DNA of 64,000 bases from Macrocystis pyrifera (Eukaryota; Sar; Phaeophyceae; Laminariales; Laminariaceae): NCBI GenBank assembly GCA_031763025.1, contig JASSKH010000005.1, positions 17,016,128 to 17,080,127 of the forward strand, given 5' to 3'. A program made the translations under genes and the position numbers. Under the pieces are notes generated by a model. It was given only the letters and a program-made list of their open reading frames with translations, searched no databases and was not told the DNA's origin. Of the stretch, positions 1-13,089 are shown piece by piece; position 1 is the stretch's first letter; each line of letters opens with the position of its first letter.

Positions 1-740
1 AAATACCGGAAAAAAAAAAACGGACTGAGATCGAAATAAACGAGAAAAAACTGGTCGAGCGGTTGAGGCGTCGAGACATTTGTGGCTTGTCGAAGCAGCG
101 GCGGGTGACGTCTACCAGGACGTGTTGGTTTCAGCGTCGGCTGCACCAAGCAGCCGGCGTAGACCTAAGTGTCCGAAGCGCAGCATAAGGAGCCGAACGG
201 CATGCGCACACCATGATGATACACCTACTGCTGTATACAAAAAAACTGACTGTTGCACGCTCTGCTCTTCCTATACGGTTAGTAAGACCACCGTTCGGGC
301 TGTCTTTGTTTTGCATACGAGCCTTCAAGACTGGGCTCATTTCGGGGACAAACGACGTGAAACTAGACGAGGTGTTTGTTTCTGGACCATGCAGTTCTGA
401 ACGGTTAATAACCACGTTTCTGCCCGAAAAAAATCACTGTACACGTACAGCACTTCGAAACTTCGAAACAAAGCAGGATATCTTGTACAGGGGGAAAACA
501 AAAGAGTAAAAGTATCTTCCACGTACGTACCAGTACCAGTTAGGCGCTTCGAAACTTCGAAATAGAGCAAGAGATTTTGTGCAGTGGGAAAATCAGGTCA
601 AGGGCACAGGGTGAAAGTATCGTCCGTGTCGACTTGAATTATTGAATTTCTCCCTTCCTTCCTTCTTGTGTCTGTCGGTCCCCAAACCCAACGGTGCTTG
701 CCTATGTGCAGCTGCACCCTGCATAAAACTTTATGCAGAC
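1..740. other. no supported gene
   Basis: Short overlapping frames occur on both strands, but none has a recognisable domain or a convincing splice-site pair. The interval contains two similar segments with the words CGAAACTTCGAAA near 453-470 and 547-562. Nothing else was recognised. Confidence 0.4.
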
Positions 741-955
741 CGTGTGTCGTCAATTTCAACCTTGCACGTGGACCCAGACCAACCCAACCCCAAGCCTGAC
801 CCTAACCCGAACCATTAACCCTGACCCGAACCCTTTGGGGGGCTCGAGGTCGGCAGGAGCAGTCACGCGGCAAAGCCGCCGCGTGTTTTGGTGGTGATTT
901 TCCGAAAAAATGCCGGGCGGCCGAAAGACCCGCATGCACACAGGTCGCGTCAAAC
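741..955 (-). repeat. telomere-like repeat element, copy 1
   Basis: The segment matches 25795-26000 in inverted orientation. Shared landmarks are GTCGTCAATTTCAACCTTGCACG, read here in parts around 746-770, a degenerate CCCTAACC-type tract at about 785-835, a CCCCCCGAGC-type junction, and a short palindrome CACGCGG..CCGCGTG around 874-896. The tract is a decayed (TTAGGG)n-like array inside a dispersed repeat, not a chromosome end, because the same flanks recur at the other copy. Confidence 0.6.
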
Positions 956-2960
956 CCAACACATGTTGAACACAAACTGTACGGCTTTCGTCTATCTGAA
1001 GCGATCGGCTTCGTCTCGACCAATCGAACGGTTTTGTCTCGACCAAGCAGACGGTGTTGTCTCTCGACTACTCGTAATTTGATGGTTTCCTCTGCGCATC
1101 CTGGATGAATCGGCTGGCGTGGTTGGGGACGAATAAACCGTCTCCCTCTCTCGCGATCGATCGATCGTGCGGCGCTTATTTTCTTTCTTTTTCGCGACAT
1201 CCACACATTAATGTGCTCGTGTACTGCTTTCAGGAGTAGTCTAGTTCTACTGTTGTTGTAGTGCTACTAGTGCTACTTGAGAATGCCAAAGCGAGAGATG
1301 CGGGGGATACCGATTCATATATGTGTCAGCACCCTCCCCGTACCTGAAAACGTGCCTGCACTATTGTCTATATACACGGGAATCAGAGAGGACATTTAGA
1401 CCCGGAATCAGAAAGGAAACCGGAAAGTTTGATCGCCCTGACTCAGAAAAAAAAATACCGTTCGTATCGCGTAAGATAGGAATTGGAGCACTCGTTCAGT
1501 CTAATATACCCTGGGTACCAGGTAAGTACTTGGCGTGAGGCCCAACGCCTTCGATGGCGCGTGTGCCTAAACCCTATCATACGTCTATGCTATCAAGTGT
1601 GCTTCAGGAGATTAGAAGACGGTTCGCGTCGGCATACTCGTCCTCGAAGCCCACGGGGTTTACACAGAAGATGCGTTTGCGTTTCTGTTGCCCAGTGACA
1701 TACTACAATGCTGCAATGAGAGTATTCTGCATCACTTTGGACGAAAATGTAAGGAAGGTTGGGGTACAAGTATCAATACATAACGGCCCCTACATTTACG
1801 TCCACAGTGGTAGTTCGGACTACGAGTACCAGGTACTACTTACTTGGTGCATACCTGCTACGTACATATTACCTCCTTTGGGATCTGATCCTTTACGGGA
1901 ACGAGAGCGAAATACTGTCGGAAGACTAGAACGATTACAGCGTCGACCCACGGCTTTCGCCGGGGGATGATAACCTTAATAGTGCCCGAATTACTCCAAG
2001 GCAAGGAGTTGCACGCCACGCCACGCGCACAGCACGATACGGTGCAACACCCACGCCAACACTTGTGTGGCACAGCACTCCCCCTTGCACGCAAATCACA
2101 GTCGGTTGTATCGACAACCGCGAGGGCGCAGAGACTCCGAGCGACGCGTCCACCAAGCAACTATCATCGACGAGACCTTCCAAAAGTCACCATTTTCCGG
2201 TGTGTGTGCGTGCGTGCGTGCGTGCGGCCTACCCCTGTTTTTGGAAAAAAAAAAACGGTTCCGAAAATCATCCCAAGATGTTTGCTATCTTATCACCCGT
2301 GTGATGGGGTACTTCCTCGCCTCGCCGTGCACCCGCACTAGATGTTTCATGCTGATACGCCCGCCCGCACCACTGCTCCTTGTTTCGGTCGCTATAACAC
2401 ACCGTACAATACGCACCAAGCACGCAAACTTGGGATCGAGAAGGGCTGCAAGGTGAAGGTAGCTACCCTACAGTACGGGGGAGGAAAGTGACGAAACCCA
2501 GGGTAAGGTAGTTTTCACCGGACATCGGCTGCTCCAAGCAGCCCGGGTTGCGGAGGGAAGGGGTGATAGTTTCATCGTTAGAATCCGAACGAGCTTGTCT
2601 TACAATTTGATAGCGCGGGTGCTTGGGGGGGTAAACACTACTGCGGTAGGCCGTTCAAGTATTGACATCCGTAAGTTTGTGGGCTAGGAAGCACTTCCTG
2701 GTGGGATCGAGATTCGGGCGTAGACCCAAACCAACCTCTATATAACCTATATATAACCTCCGAAGCCGGACTCAAAATGGGTCAGAAAGGCGGCTGCGCC
2801 GCTTTCGCATCGAGTTACGAGAAACCTCTACACGTGGACCACGGCTCTCAAGTGCGGACCACGCCTGGCCGATCATAAAGACAAAGAGTTGCCCTGTAAA
2901 AGTCCGCGCTCATATGCATACATACGCATCAGGTTGCACGAGGCCCTACCCCTGCTGGTC
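956..2960. other. no supported gene
   Basis: A 138-codon frame at 1554-1970 on the plus strand is the longest here. It has no recognised domain and no clear codon pattern. A palindromic word related to TATCACACGTGTGATA appears near 2288-2306 and recurs near 29886 and 35018. GTAC-rich words are common. No RNA gene was recognised. Confidence 0.35.
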
Positions 2961-2962
2961 TC

Positions 2963-3060
2963 GGCCCTTTTTAGGACCGCAGTCCCGTTTCGAGGACAAA
3001 TTACTTAGAATTAGACTGGTTTGTCCCCAAATCGGGACTGCAGTCCTAAGCGGGTTAACT
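2963..3060. mobile_element. MITE-2 copy (about 95 bases)
   Basis: Two inverted arms, TTTAGGACCGCAGTCCCG and CGGGACTGCAGTCCTAA, flank a short centre containing GGACAAATTACT and AGACTGGTTTGTCC. The same palindromic unit recurs at 11.36, 44.7-45.4 and 46.2 kb. It has no coding capacity, so it is a non-autonomous foldback-like element. Confidence 0.7.
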
Positions 3061-3770
3061 GCATTGCGAGGGACAAGGGGTTGCTTCTATATACGGCGTC
3101 TACTTGCACGCCTGCATTGCTGCTACTGCGCGATCAGAACTACCATACACACATACACATACATACATACCACCCTGGGCGGAAATGTAAGGACCCTTCG
3201 GCCTATAACAGCAACATATAAACAACCGTTATATTTCTGTCCACAATAGTGGTGGGCGGCTCATAGGACCGCACGTCTCATTCGTGTGTGGTCGCTCTAC
3301 GTCGGTCTCAAAAAAGAAAAGAAGGCAAAAGAACAATACGTACATGTAGCTTATATTATAGTCTCTCTTTAAAGAAATAAGTGCCCGAAACGTGGGTCAC
3401 GTCTACATACTAAAAAAGGATTTTGCTTGGTTCATATCAGGTATTGTAAATCGATGGCGTCGTCTGGGTTGCCAAAAAAATTGATGAAAACCGTGAGTTA
3501 CTGGGACCTTCGGCTACTGCATCCCCGACGCAAACGCTCCAAAAGTGGCGTCGACACACAGTAGTCGTAGTAGTAGTGTATATGATGGCGTAGTCTGTGG
3601 GGCCACAAGCAAAGGAAAACATCCGTCAACTAGAGACCTTCTATTACTGCTGTGTCGCTGGCGAATCGCGCAACCAATAGACGGCCACTAAAAGCCGAAC
3701 ATCTCGTCGAAACCCTCCCAGACATGTTTTCGTTCCGTGCTCGACAAAGTAGGGGGTGTACACGTGTACA
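3061..3770. other. no supported gene
   Basis: No frame with a domain and no known repeat was recognised. CAC/ACAT-rich simple sequence occurs at about 3148-3175. Confidence 0.35.
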
Positions 3771-3774
3771 CTTG

Positions 3775-3920
3775 TGTCATGGATGGCCGTATGTCGTATG
3801 ACCGTAGAGAAGGGGTGTACCCATGTCATGAATGGTCGCAGTCATACGGCCATAGACCCTCGCATCCCTACAAGGCCTGGCCGGAGCACATCGGGTTTTC
3901 ACCGATCAGGCAGATATTGA
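3775..3920 (-). repeat. 33-kb repeat family, partial inverted copy
   Basis: Read on the minus strand this matches the end of the repeat unit at 33.1-34.1 kb, including the order CACCGACCAGGCAGACATTG (relative), GCATCCCTACAA and CATACGGCCATAGACC. Only the distal part of the unit is present. The 93-codon plus frame across it is therefore a repeat shadow. Confidence 0.6.
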
Positions 3921-4056
3921 TGGGGGGGATAAATATATTGGCGCCTCAAGCGTCGACAAGAAACGGAAAAGAAAGGCGACCCGACCCGTCCATCCGCCAT
4001 ACCGCTAATACTACGTGAGGCCATCTCCCATGCTTTTGGCGTAGCCACCCCGCCGA

Positions 4057-4382
4057 GATATATATATATATATATATATATTTTTTCATCACTTTTACTT
4101 TCCAGCCCATTCGTAGGAGGTTTTACCCTCGACGATCTTCTGGACAAGCCGTGGTCACAGGTGTCGTCCCTTCCCCCCGTACGTGCCTTCATTTTTATCG
4201 CGCATAGGGTTCAGCATTCCCACTGCTCGTCGATTTTCATCGAATGTAGCTAACTCACGCTCTCGCGCTTTCCGCTTATCAATTTTTTATGCAAGAAAAA
4301 GTCCCAACGAGCATGCACTCGGTGAGATTTGAACCCACGAAATTGATCTTGATAGGCACGCGGACCGCCTACCAAGCCACCA
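4057..4382 (-). mobile_element. tRNA-derived SINE, copy 1
   Basis: Minus-strand copy of the SINE described at 48927-49256. The tRNA-like head lies at 4382-4300, with box-A-like TGGCTTGGTAGGCGG and a box-B-like stretch complementary to GAACCCACG. The A-rich tail has turned into a (TA)n tract at 4057-4081. The body is colinear with the other copies except for small indels. Confidence 0.75.
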
Positions 4383-5347
4383 GGGACGAAGGCTATATAC
4401 TGACTGATGTCCCCTTCCCCCCTCTCCTCTGTCGGGGGTTCCCTCTGGCGGATGACATCTTCGAGGTATTTTCGAGATCCCGTGGGCGTAGAGGAATATT
4501 GGACCACAGCATTTCACCCCCTTTGGGCACGTGTACAGCGACATTCGACAAAAAAAAACGCCTACTCGTAGTGCGGTCCTGTCAAGCGTTTACGTGTGTT
4601 CACAGGCACGGGGCGCGATGCACTACGTATCGCTAAGCTGCGTGAGTATGATGCCTTCAGTAGTATTAATAACACGGCTCCTTGGATTGCCGTGCAGTGC
4701 GGTCACATCTTCTATCCCCTATGCCTGCCGCCCGGGCTGCTTGGTGTGGCAGAAAGTTGCTTTTGCAACCCGCCATCTGCTCGAAGTACCTACCTGAAGT
4801 ATGTCCGAGACGTTTCCTCGCCAAACCCATCATGACTGCTACAGTATCATTGTAGGAAACAAACGCAACACGAGCCTCCGATTTAAACTTAAATAATATA
4901 CCAGGTATGGTATGCCAGCTGCTCATGTTGTTGTTGCTCTTTGCATTGTTCTGTGCGCGTCTAAAGTGTTCGTGGTACACAGGCGACCGCACCAAAAATA
5001 GTAAGCCACCTGGCAGACATGTCATACAAGTACTCGTGCAAATACCAGGCGCTCCTGGGCGCGCTCGTATATACCATGTATACCTGTTACGTTCGTACGT
5101 ACATCTGAACCTGTTACGTACGTCCTGCGATAAAGTGAGGACCAGCTGCTCTGATTAGGTTGTGCATCTACTGCTGCACCATTCCTTTCTATCGACACCT
5201 GACTACCAAGAGACGGCACAAGTATCATACCCTGTACTCATGCCAGTTGAGTTGTATGCCGGACAAATATAGCCCCACGTGCATACTTGATACCCGGACT
5301 CGGAGAGGCAAAAAGTAGCCCAAGCTGCAAGCCCAAGAGGTACGATT
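4383..5347. other. no supported gene
   Basis: Frames of 79-119 codons overlap on both strands without recognised domains. One TATTAATA palindrome lies at 4664. Nothing else could be assigned. Confidence 0.35.
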
Positions 5348-5348
5348 A

Positions 5349-5459
5349 TTTACGGGGGACCGTAGTAAATAGGACCAAATATTGTTAGTAAAAATAGGTA
5401 CATATATAGTTTTTTGTCTGTCCCGTAGGTCCTATTTACTATTATGGTCCCCCGTAATA
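5349..5459. mobile_element. MITE-1 copy
   Basis: Both inverted ends are visible (left TTACGGGGGACCGTAG, right GGTCCCCCGTAA). The right arm has three extra bases in ACTATTATGGTCC. The centre has the family's AATATTGTTAGTAAAAATAG word. Confidence 0.75.
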
Positions 5460-7244
5460 CGAAGTAAATTGCTCGTACTGCTGTCTGTCATACAGTATAA
5501 ACCAGTGCATTTGATGTATACGGGTCGCACACACATGTCGTGAAAAATAGGAATCAAAAACAAAAATTACAAGTTTCCGGGCGAACTGTGTAAATCCCAT
5601 TGATGATCCGCCCTCCTCGCAAGGCGTCTTGTCAGAGCACTGCCAGCACAGCAGCACCGCAGCCGCGGCGGCCCGCGACAGGCCATAGGTAGCGGGTGGC
5701 GAGACATAATTGGTGCAGGTGGGTTGGGTGCCCTTGCGGTGCCAACTTTGGCAATGATGCCGGCTATATACGGCGGTGGCTGACCGCTGACTTCGGTTCT
5801 CACAATACTCTGTACCAGAAACATACGCCTGCCGGTCTCTCTTTTTTTTTGGTCTGCGTGATGTACGTAGAAATACTATTATACCTGGTATGTCGTATTA
5901 ATAGTGACGAGTAGTGACGAGTACCGACGAGTATACTGCCGCTGCTGCTGCTGGATGGACTATCTGAGTGCTGCAAGTGGGACGGAGGGGATGCTCGTAC
6001 GTGTATGTACTTAAGACACATGATACGTCAAATTGGAGAACTACGTCAAGTTTGATCACAACTACGTCAAGTTTGGGCCTTTGTCTGGGAACGAGAGGCC
6101 CAGAGATCCGCCCTACGTACGTACCTGGGTTAATTTTTAATTTTGACGAGGAAAAGGAAAAAAAAAAACTCCAAGGGCTTTCCCCCCCGGCTGTTTGTGG
6201 CCGTGAAGGTACGTACGTGAAGGATTGATTGCCGAAAAGTGTACCGGAATGCATGGATAGACATCAAAATTTGTATGTCGTGCTACAGCAGGAGTAGTCA
6301 AGTAGTATGTCGCTGCCACGACAAATACAACGACGTACTCGGACGGCTTGCTGCAAGAGGGTGACCGAGTCTTGGCTGAGCAGCAGTGCCACATACTATT
6401 GCTTTGTGCTGTTATTTCTGTCGCTGTTTGGCAGACCATCGCTGGTACTCGGACTATAGGTTGTGACTGCTGCTGCCGCATGTTTGTGTGTTGGTGCGTG
6501 TTTTGCCGAACGTCGCCAGACGCGAGACAGGCAAAACCGAGCAAGCAAATCAAAATCAGAGGGGACAAGAATCACGAACAAATTCTCCAGGTGACTGCTC
6601 GGTTCGCCGTTGGTGGCTGACCAGACTAATTGCAGCTGGCAGGAGCACTGACTGCCGGACGCAGTCCTTCGGGTAGATGGCTCACAAAATGAGAAGTCTA
6701 CGTTGCTGATAGGGCCAAAGGGTCACCGCACTTTTTTTCTGGCTGGTGCTGATGCTGCTGTTGGCGAGAATGGACGAGCCACTATTAAATAATCGAGAGA
6801 CACAGCAGCAGCAGCAGCACCAGTAGGCGAAAAGCCAAACTTGCAGGGGATATTTCGCCCTCACCGCTTGCTGGAAAGTATTCGGGCAAGCGCAAGCAAG
6901 CAAGCAAGCTAGGCAAAGACGACGACCAAAGCGTACGGTGCACCACCTTTCTTCGGGCTGATGCAACTGTTTGCCTTGGCGCCGGCCGGGCTGCTGTGAT
7001 GCGGTGATGCGCAGGAAATCAGAGAAGAGTCGCCGTCGATGGTCGCCCTTGTTGGGTGCATGCATGTTGCGTATGGTTCGGAGGTCACGACTTTATGATA
7101 ACAGCCCCTCCTCCTCAGGCAGCTGAGATGTCGGCGAGGCAAAGCTGCAACGAAGGTGTTGTTGTTGCACGCCAACACCGAGAACATGCCTGGTATATTT
7201 CACTCAATAGTTCTCAAATTGGCGGTAAAGACAACGTTGCTCAC
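5460..7244. other. no supported gene
   Basis: Several 60-140 codon frames overlap on opposite strands, with no domain recognised. CAG/GCA triplet runs occur near 5940-5955 and 6808-6822. A pyrimidine-rich minus-strand stretch near 7010-7035 could serve as a 3' splice site for the candidate gene starting at 7292, but no coherent reading was obtained. Confidence 0.3.
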
Positions 7245-7292
7245 CTTCAGCAAGTCGAACAAGATGTACGGAAATCCTGTACCCGCTGCCAT
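7245..7292 (-). CDS. candidate first exon, unknown protein
   Basis: On the minus strand an ATG in strong context (CCACCATGG) opens MAAGTGFPYILFDLLK, followed at once by a donor-like AAG|GTGAGC. This is a textbook first-exon arrangement. No downstream exon gives a convincing continuation: the nearest acceptor, about 90 bases on, leads to a stop after nine codons. The opposite strand also has an open, hydrophobic frame here, so strand and even coding status are unsure. Confidence 0.22.
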
Positions 7293-8452
7293 GGTGGCTG
7301 GCTTCCTGCAGCTTAGCTAGCTAGCCCCGTCGAGCTCTCACAAAAGGCCTGCCTCTCCGATGGCAAAGACTCCACAAAACCTCCACACACAGACAGGCCA
7401 GGGACACAGGGCAGCCGATATTGAAGGTGCACAGGACGATAGCCTGGAAGAATTACGCGCCCACCGCAGAAGAGCTCGAATGCTTACTGCTTCCGAGATG
7501 GTGATGATGATGATGCTACTACTTGTACTTCTGTATATCCGATATCTCGCTTTCGCTTTGTGGCCAGAGGAACGAACGGAGAAGAAGGATTCCGTCAAAC
7601 CATCCAAGGAAGTCAGAACGCTGCTGTCCGTGCCTGTTTAAAATGAGACTTCTATTCTACCTTGAGGGATAGAACTCGAGTGGTGGAGTTAGAACAGAAA
7701 TACCCAAGGTTTTTACTTTGTACAGGTAGGCAAACACGAAATTTTGACCAGATGAGGAAGGAGGCTCACCAAGACCACTGGCTGCAGTCCCTATATCACG
7801 AACGACGGTGCACCCCGGCGCGCTGAGTGCGCCTCCGGCACCCCTTGTCGGCACCCCGAGCTGTCGGAAAGCAACTAATTGGCGGCGAGGCATTTGCTTG
7901 CACAGGTGGCGCGACGAGATGCAGATAGAATTTCGGTGAATCTTGATATTTGCTGGTCAGTCAATTGGTCCATTTCGAAGGACGATCAAATTCTGACCAA
8001 TCAAACGCAGCCATGGTTTCTACTCGGTTTCAAGTGCGACCAACGACCAGGGACCAGATTCCAATTCTGAGTACGATATATTATTTTCCTTGTATTTCGT
8101 TCGACTTGTTTCATTTTCCGGTAGAGTTTTACGTACCTGCAGCGGTACACAGCAGCAGCACCAACACTAACTATTAACATAACCTGTATTATTACATTAA
8201 TACTTTTTACTGGCAGTGGTGGCCGTAGCTGTTACAATAACAGAGGTGTGCCCTGTCTCAATTGTTGTACGCGCAATCCTATAACATACACGGCCGACGT
8301 ATCATCAAGGTTACTCATCAAGTATTATACCTCTGGTATACCTTCATCCAGCGTGCAAGCAAGGCACGCAAAAACAGGCAACCCTCCCTTACTACACACC
8401 AGGTACAATATTTATAATACTACTGCACCACACTCCACATCAAAACCTACAC
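7293..8452. other. no supported gene
   Basis: A 93-codon plus frame at 7360-7641 contains a hydrophobic segment encoded by an ATGATGATG run and has no recognised homology. No repeat family was recognised. Confidence 0.35.
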
Positions 8453-8453
8453 T

Positions 8454-8784
8454 GGTGGCTTGGTAGGTGGTCCGCGAGCCTATCAAGATCAATTTCGTGA
8501 GTTCGAGTCTCACCGAGTGCATGCTCGTAGGGACTTTTTCTTGCATAAAATTGATTAGCGGAAAGCGCGAGAGCGTGAGTTAGCTATACATTCGATGAAA
8601 ATCGACGAGCAGTGGGAATGCTGAACCCTATGCGCGATAAAAACTAAAGGCACGTACCGGGGGGGAGAAGGGACGACACCTGTGACCACGGCTTGTCCAG
8701 AAGATCGTCGAGGGTAAAACCTCCTACGAGTGGGCTGGAAAGTAAAAGTGATGATGAAAAAAAAAAAAAAAAAAAAAAAAAAAC
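8454..8784 (+). mobile_element. tRNA-derived SINE, copy 2
   Basis: Full-length plus-strand copy. The box-A-like TGGCTTGGTAGGTGG is at 8455-8469, box-B-like GAGTTCGAGTCTC is near 8499-8511, and the copy ends in a pure A tail at about 8757-8783. The bases ACACT precede the head and follow the A tail, a possible short target duplication. Confidence 0.8.
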
Positions 8785-9610
8785 ACTACACGTATTATAC
8801 CAGTTATACTCTGTACTCCTCCGCCTCCAGGACCTCCTGCTTCTACTATTAATACTATACTTACTACCTGGTACAGCAGTAGCTAGCTGCTCTGTAGGAT
8901 AACATTGCCAAGTAGTATTTTAGGAGTTTGGGTGCGTACGGGAACGGGGGGAGGGGAGGTAGTTGTTTTTGTAGTTGCTGTTGGGAAGGGATCGACCAGG
9001 ACAGTTCGACTGGGTTTTCACTATTAATCAAAACGTTCGATTAATTTATATCTATCTATACACAACTACTACTACTACTGCTGTAACATGTTGTGTAGTA
9101 AATCGGGTACATACTATATTTATTTTATAATAGCTAGATAGGTTTCACGTTTCCGCGCGTTCGATACATCGTACTGCTGCTGTATATATAGCGTTTTCTT
9201 CCACGAGTTCAACTATTAAATACAGAAGTAATACCTGGTATATTATTATTGTTAACCGTTAAGCATTTTATATAGGCGGGTAGGTTGATAGATACTACTA
9301 TACCACTCTGTATACATATACACAGGAGTGACCTGCTCGCGTGCTCACAGAAACCGAAAATAACAAATTACCGTATGTAGAGTACGTACGTATATAGGAG
9401 GGTAGATGTATCATACTCGTACACCACTGTACTGGCTGTGTATAAATACTCTGGGAGTGCCCCGGTACCTATAACTGGGGTATGACCGAAACAATATTAT
9501 ACCCTCCGACAAAAACGTAGTAAGACCGAAATTGTTATACATTGAGGCCAGAAGAAGCTTTGACCCTCTGTGACCTCTTGGCCACCTCTATACTGAAACC
9601 AGTATCATAA
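8785..9610. other. no supported gene
   Basis: AT-rich sequence with TATTAATA at 8847 and many TA-rich words. No coding frame over 60 codons has support. No repeat was assigned. Confidence 0.4.
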
Positions 9611-9909
<299 letters not shown>

Positions 9910-9955
9910 ATATACTACTCTCTGTTGTTTGTTGTACCCCCCCCTCCCCCCCGCC

Positions 9956-10130
9956 CAACACCTCACGGAGCTTCGCACTTGATGCAAGGAATGTCTGTCT
10001 GGTGGGTCATTACCCGCAGGTGCTCCCGTCCTGGCATTGTACGTAGGGATGCGAGGATCTATCTATCTATGTATGTCTGTATGTATCGTATATGTGGTCA
10101 TACGACAACGACCAGACACGCCATTAGAAC
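9956..10130 (+). repeat. 33-kb repeat family, diverged partial copy
   Basis: Starts at CACCTCACGGAGCTTCGC and keeps the order TGCAAGGAATGTCTGTCTGG, GGCATTGTACGTAGGGATGC and GTCATACGAC, matching the distal half of the units at 33.1-34.1 kb. It directly follows the triplet array and a C-rich stretch. Confidence 0.6.
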
Positions 10131-10513
10131 CCCCCCCACCCCCCCGACCTCCCGTCCCCATGCGCGCATTGTTCTGTCGACGACCCACTGTTGTTGTGTC
10201 GCGCGCCGTAGAAAAGGTGCCGAGCGTATGATGCACAGCACAGACAGGTATACGAGTATAATATGCAATACATGAACGAACGTACATACTACGAGAACCA
10301 GGAGACACGCTTGATCACAATTATCAAACTGGTAGGTGCTGCTGCATGCAGTCATTGCTAAGTGTAACTGTTGAACCCGGTACCCAATACTAGCAGATAT
10401 AGCAGATAGATCCTTAGACGCCCATCTATAACCTCTCTCTAGATTGAAAAAAAATACGGTATATATCAGGTACAAGATGTACACCCATGAATAGAGAGCC
10501 GCATACATCTATC

Positions 10514-10835
10514 TGTGAAGGTGTTACCTACTGAGCTATAGGGGTATAAGACCGATCGAGTACCCAGCCCAGGGAAATCCGTATAACGCTCTCCCCCCCT
10601 CTAAACGGCGGGATCTTTGGGGCGTCGGTACCATATACGGCTGTACGCTGACCTGCCCGCTTCATTTCATTACCTGGGGAACCCGGGAGATGTGTTTTTA
10701 GGGATGCACACGCAAGCGTTTCTATAAAAGAAACGTTCGAAGTGAGATTCGCACTCGTGTCCTCGACGACGTAAAAAAATGTGAAGGTATCACCTACTGG
10801 AGCTATAGGGGCAAAAGACCGATCGATTACCGAGC
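10514..10835 (-). repeat. pair of tRNA-like (box A) repeat segments
   Basis: Two direct segments, about 10514-10570 and 10770-10835, share GTGAAGGT.TNACCTACTG.GCTATAGGGG and GACCGATCGA.TACC. On the minus strand each begins with a tRNA box-A-like TAGCTCAGTAGGT. The second is followed by a box-B-like GCGAATCTC near 10750. Acceptor stems do not pair, so these look like tRNA-derived SINE heads or tRNA pseudogenes rather than working tRNA genes. Confidence 0.4.
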
Positions 10836-11363
10836 CCAGGGTATTAATCCTTGTACCACATCCGACACATGGACTAATATCGCAAGTAAACATTAGTGAG
10901 TAGAGCAAAGTTTCAAACGCAGTGAGCAATAGAAAAGGTCCACACTACGAGAAAGTGCATTACTATTAATATAATAAAGCTAATCCAGGGTACCCCCTTT
11001 CTCACTACGTATCACCGGATTTTTTTTAGATCACTATGAAGAGAAAAGCATTTCGTTCCCGCAATTTGGAGACGGGGGAGGGGAAGGGGGGATCCTTGGT
11101 CGACCAGGTAAGTGTCTACGAGTAGCTACGAGTATAGCGCGAGCGGCCCTTAACCTCACTCAAAAACAGGCTCAACCTGTAGAGCAGCACCACACTCCCG
11201 TTGCGGGGACAAAACACTGGAAATTAGACTCCGATTCAAGTGTCTGTGCAATGCAGTACTAAAAAGGTCAAGATATCTTCCTGACATACCGTAACGAACA
11301 ATTTTATTTCTAGAATGACGACGCATCTCGCGACATGCGTAACCCTACTTGTAGTTTAGTATC
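10836..11363. other. no supported gene
   Basis: No domain-bearing frame. TATTAATA occurs at 10964. A weak MITE-2-like half (CCCGTTGCGGGGACAAA) sits near 11191-11208. Confidence 0.35.
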
Positions 11364-11448
11364 GTGCTGCAGTCCCGTTTGGGGACAAACCACTCGAATT
11401 CTCACGTACTTTGTCCCCCAAAACGGACTGCGGCCCTACAAGGGCTAA
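11364..11448. mobile_element. MITE-2 copy
   Basis: Arms CTGCAGTCCCGTTTGGGGAC and its diverged complement ending GCGGCCCTACAAGGG face each other across a short AT-rich centre. This is a slightly shortened copy relative to 46221-46319. Confidence 0.7.
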
Positions 11449-11530
11449 ACACAGAGTGCAAACAATTTTATAAAACATATATATTGGGTAACCACTCTCG
11501 CGAGGGGCTCTGAGCCTCTGAAGTAACATA

Positions 11531-11551
11531 GTCCCCCCCCCCCCCCCCCCC
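11531..11551. repeat. C homopolymer
   Basis: A run of about 20 C. Similar runs in this window sit near splice acceptors or repeat ends. No adjacent exon was recognised here. Confidence 0.8.
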
Positions 11552-13089
11552 GGGTAGCCTTGGTCTGCTATGAGTACCTACAGGTACACTGATAGCTATG
11601 AATACCCCGGCCGAGAAGGTGGGTAGACATTTCATAATCAATTATCATCTCGAGATGCGAGATTCGCGACGAGACCCGACACATACTTGTGACCTTTTAC
11701 TCGTATGATGAATACATGCAGAGACTGTTACTATTAATATGATGAGTACAAAGTACGCACGCACTAGGGGCAGAGTGGATCATGCCACTCAAGTGTTTAC
11801 TGTAGGATAAAAAACGTCAATTTTCATAGAATCTGATGTGACAGCAGCATGCGTCTAGCTGAAACGCCACTTCAAAATAAGCCTTAACATGGACCAGGGA
11901 CCGTCCAAGAACATGGGTGACTCGGCCACCACAGCAGTTTGAACTCCCTCCACGCGATGCCCCAATGATTACAGGTACAATGCTATGTGTTGCAAACCCT
12001 GGCCGGCGAATCACACCATTCCAATACCAGGTACCAGGTAGGTTACATGCCGCGTACACCCATAGAAATAATACTTAATTAGACTACCATTCATAGTGGG
12101 ACCTGGCCTACAACGACCAGACCATGTACTGCAGCGGTGCCGCAACGAGGTCATGTGGTTCAGTTATGACCATCATCATTTCTACACGCCAATCATGTAC
12201 ATGGACTTCCTACGATTGTGCCCATGGTGTTACTACCGCTGCTGCTGCTGCGTTGATCATACATACTCCCGACCGAAAGCAATGCTGTTAAGCTGTTGTT
12301 GCACGCACGTCAGAGGCGATCTATGATATATAGAGGTTCACCCTTTTTCTTCTGAGGCTCCTCACGTAAGGAGCTCCATACCTCACCCGAAAACTGACTT
12401 CAGCAAAAATCAAATCGCATCCTGATGCATCTATGTCCCATGGCTCAAGTATGCTATTGTGTCATTTTTCGAAACAAGATTGGCATTCCGACGAATTTGG
12501 GTTAAGGAAGGAGCCCCGTCATTCAGAAAACATTTTGTAGCGGAAATGTGCTCCCTCTATCGTAGAACGCGTCGTCATCTCACGCATACAGCATGCAGAG
12601 GGTGGGTCCCAAGGCTTACAACACCTTTCAGCTCCCGCACGGCAGCATCGTGGTGGAGAGGCAATGCCTTCGAACAAACATCGCACAGTCGATAGAAAGA
12701 AAAAGAAGGGGTCATCTCAAGAAAGAATGAGCCAAAGAAAGCCTGAGAAGATGTCGTTCGCAGACTACCTGCAGCATCCGCTGCTACGTGTTGCGTCGCA
12801 TCTTCCCCTCCTCACATCTCGACGCGCGCAGCTCGAAGAGGCGCGAGATGAAACGCACCACCGATACTCGCTCACCTGCACCGAAGGCCAACACAATGTT
12901 CGACTCGCGCAACGCCGGGGAAAACGCGTGCAACACATGACAAACGGACACCCCCTGTACGTGCCCACCGGAAACGGACCAATCAGCGAGCTGCCAGCGA
13001 ATCAACTACCACAAAAAATACTGTTCTCGGTAACGACGAAAGGTGAAGGGGTTGCCCGACCCCGTCGGCTTTTGCCTTGACGGCGGAAA
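11552..13089. other. non-coding interval; 3' flank of the plastid-protein gene
   Basis: A 138-codon plus frame at 12664-13080 lies opposite the probable 3' untranslated region of the minus gene ending at 13090. It is lysine/arginine-rich, has no recognised domain and competes with open frames in the other registers, so it is not called. TATTAATA occurs at 11732. Confidence 0.3.

Noticed and set aside
785-835. True telomere or chromosome end
   Set aside because: The tract is short, degenerate and embedded in a repeat whose flanks recur at 25.8 kb.
12664-13080. 138-codon plus frame
   Set aside because: Lies antisense to the 3' flank of a supported gene, has no domain, and neighbouring registers are equally open.
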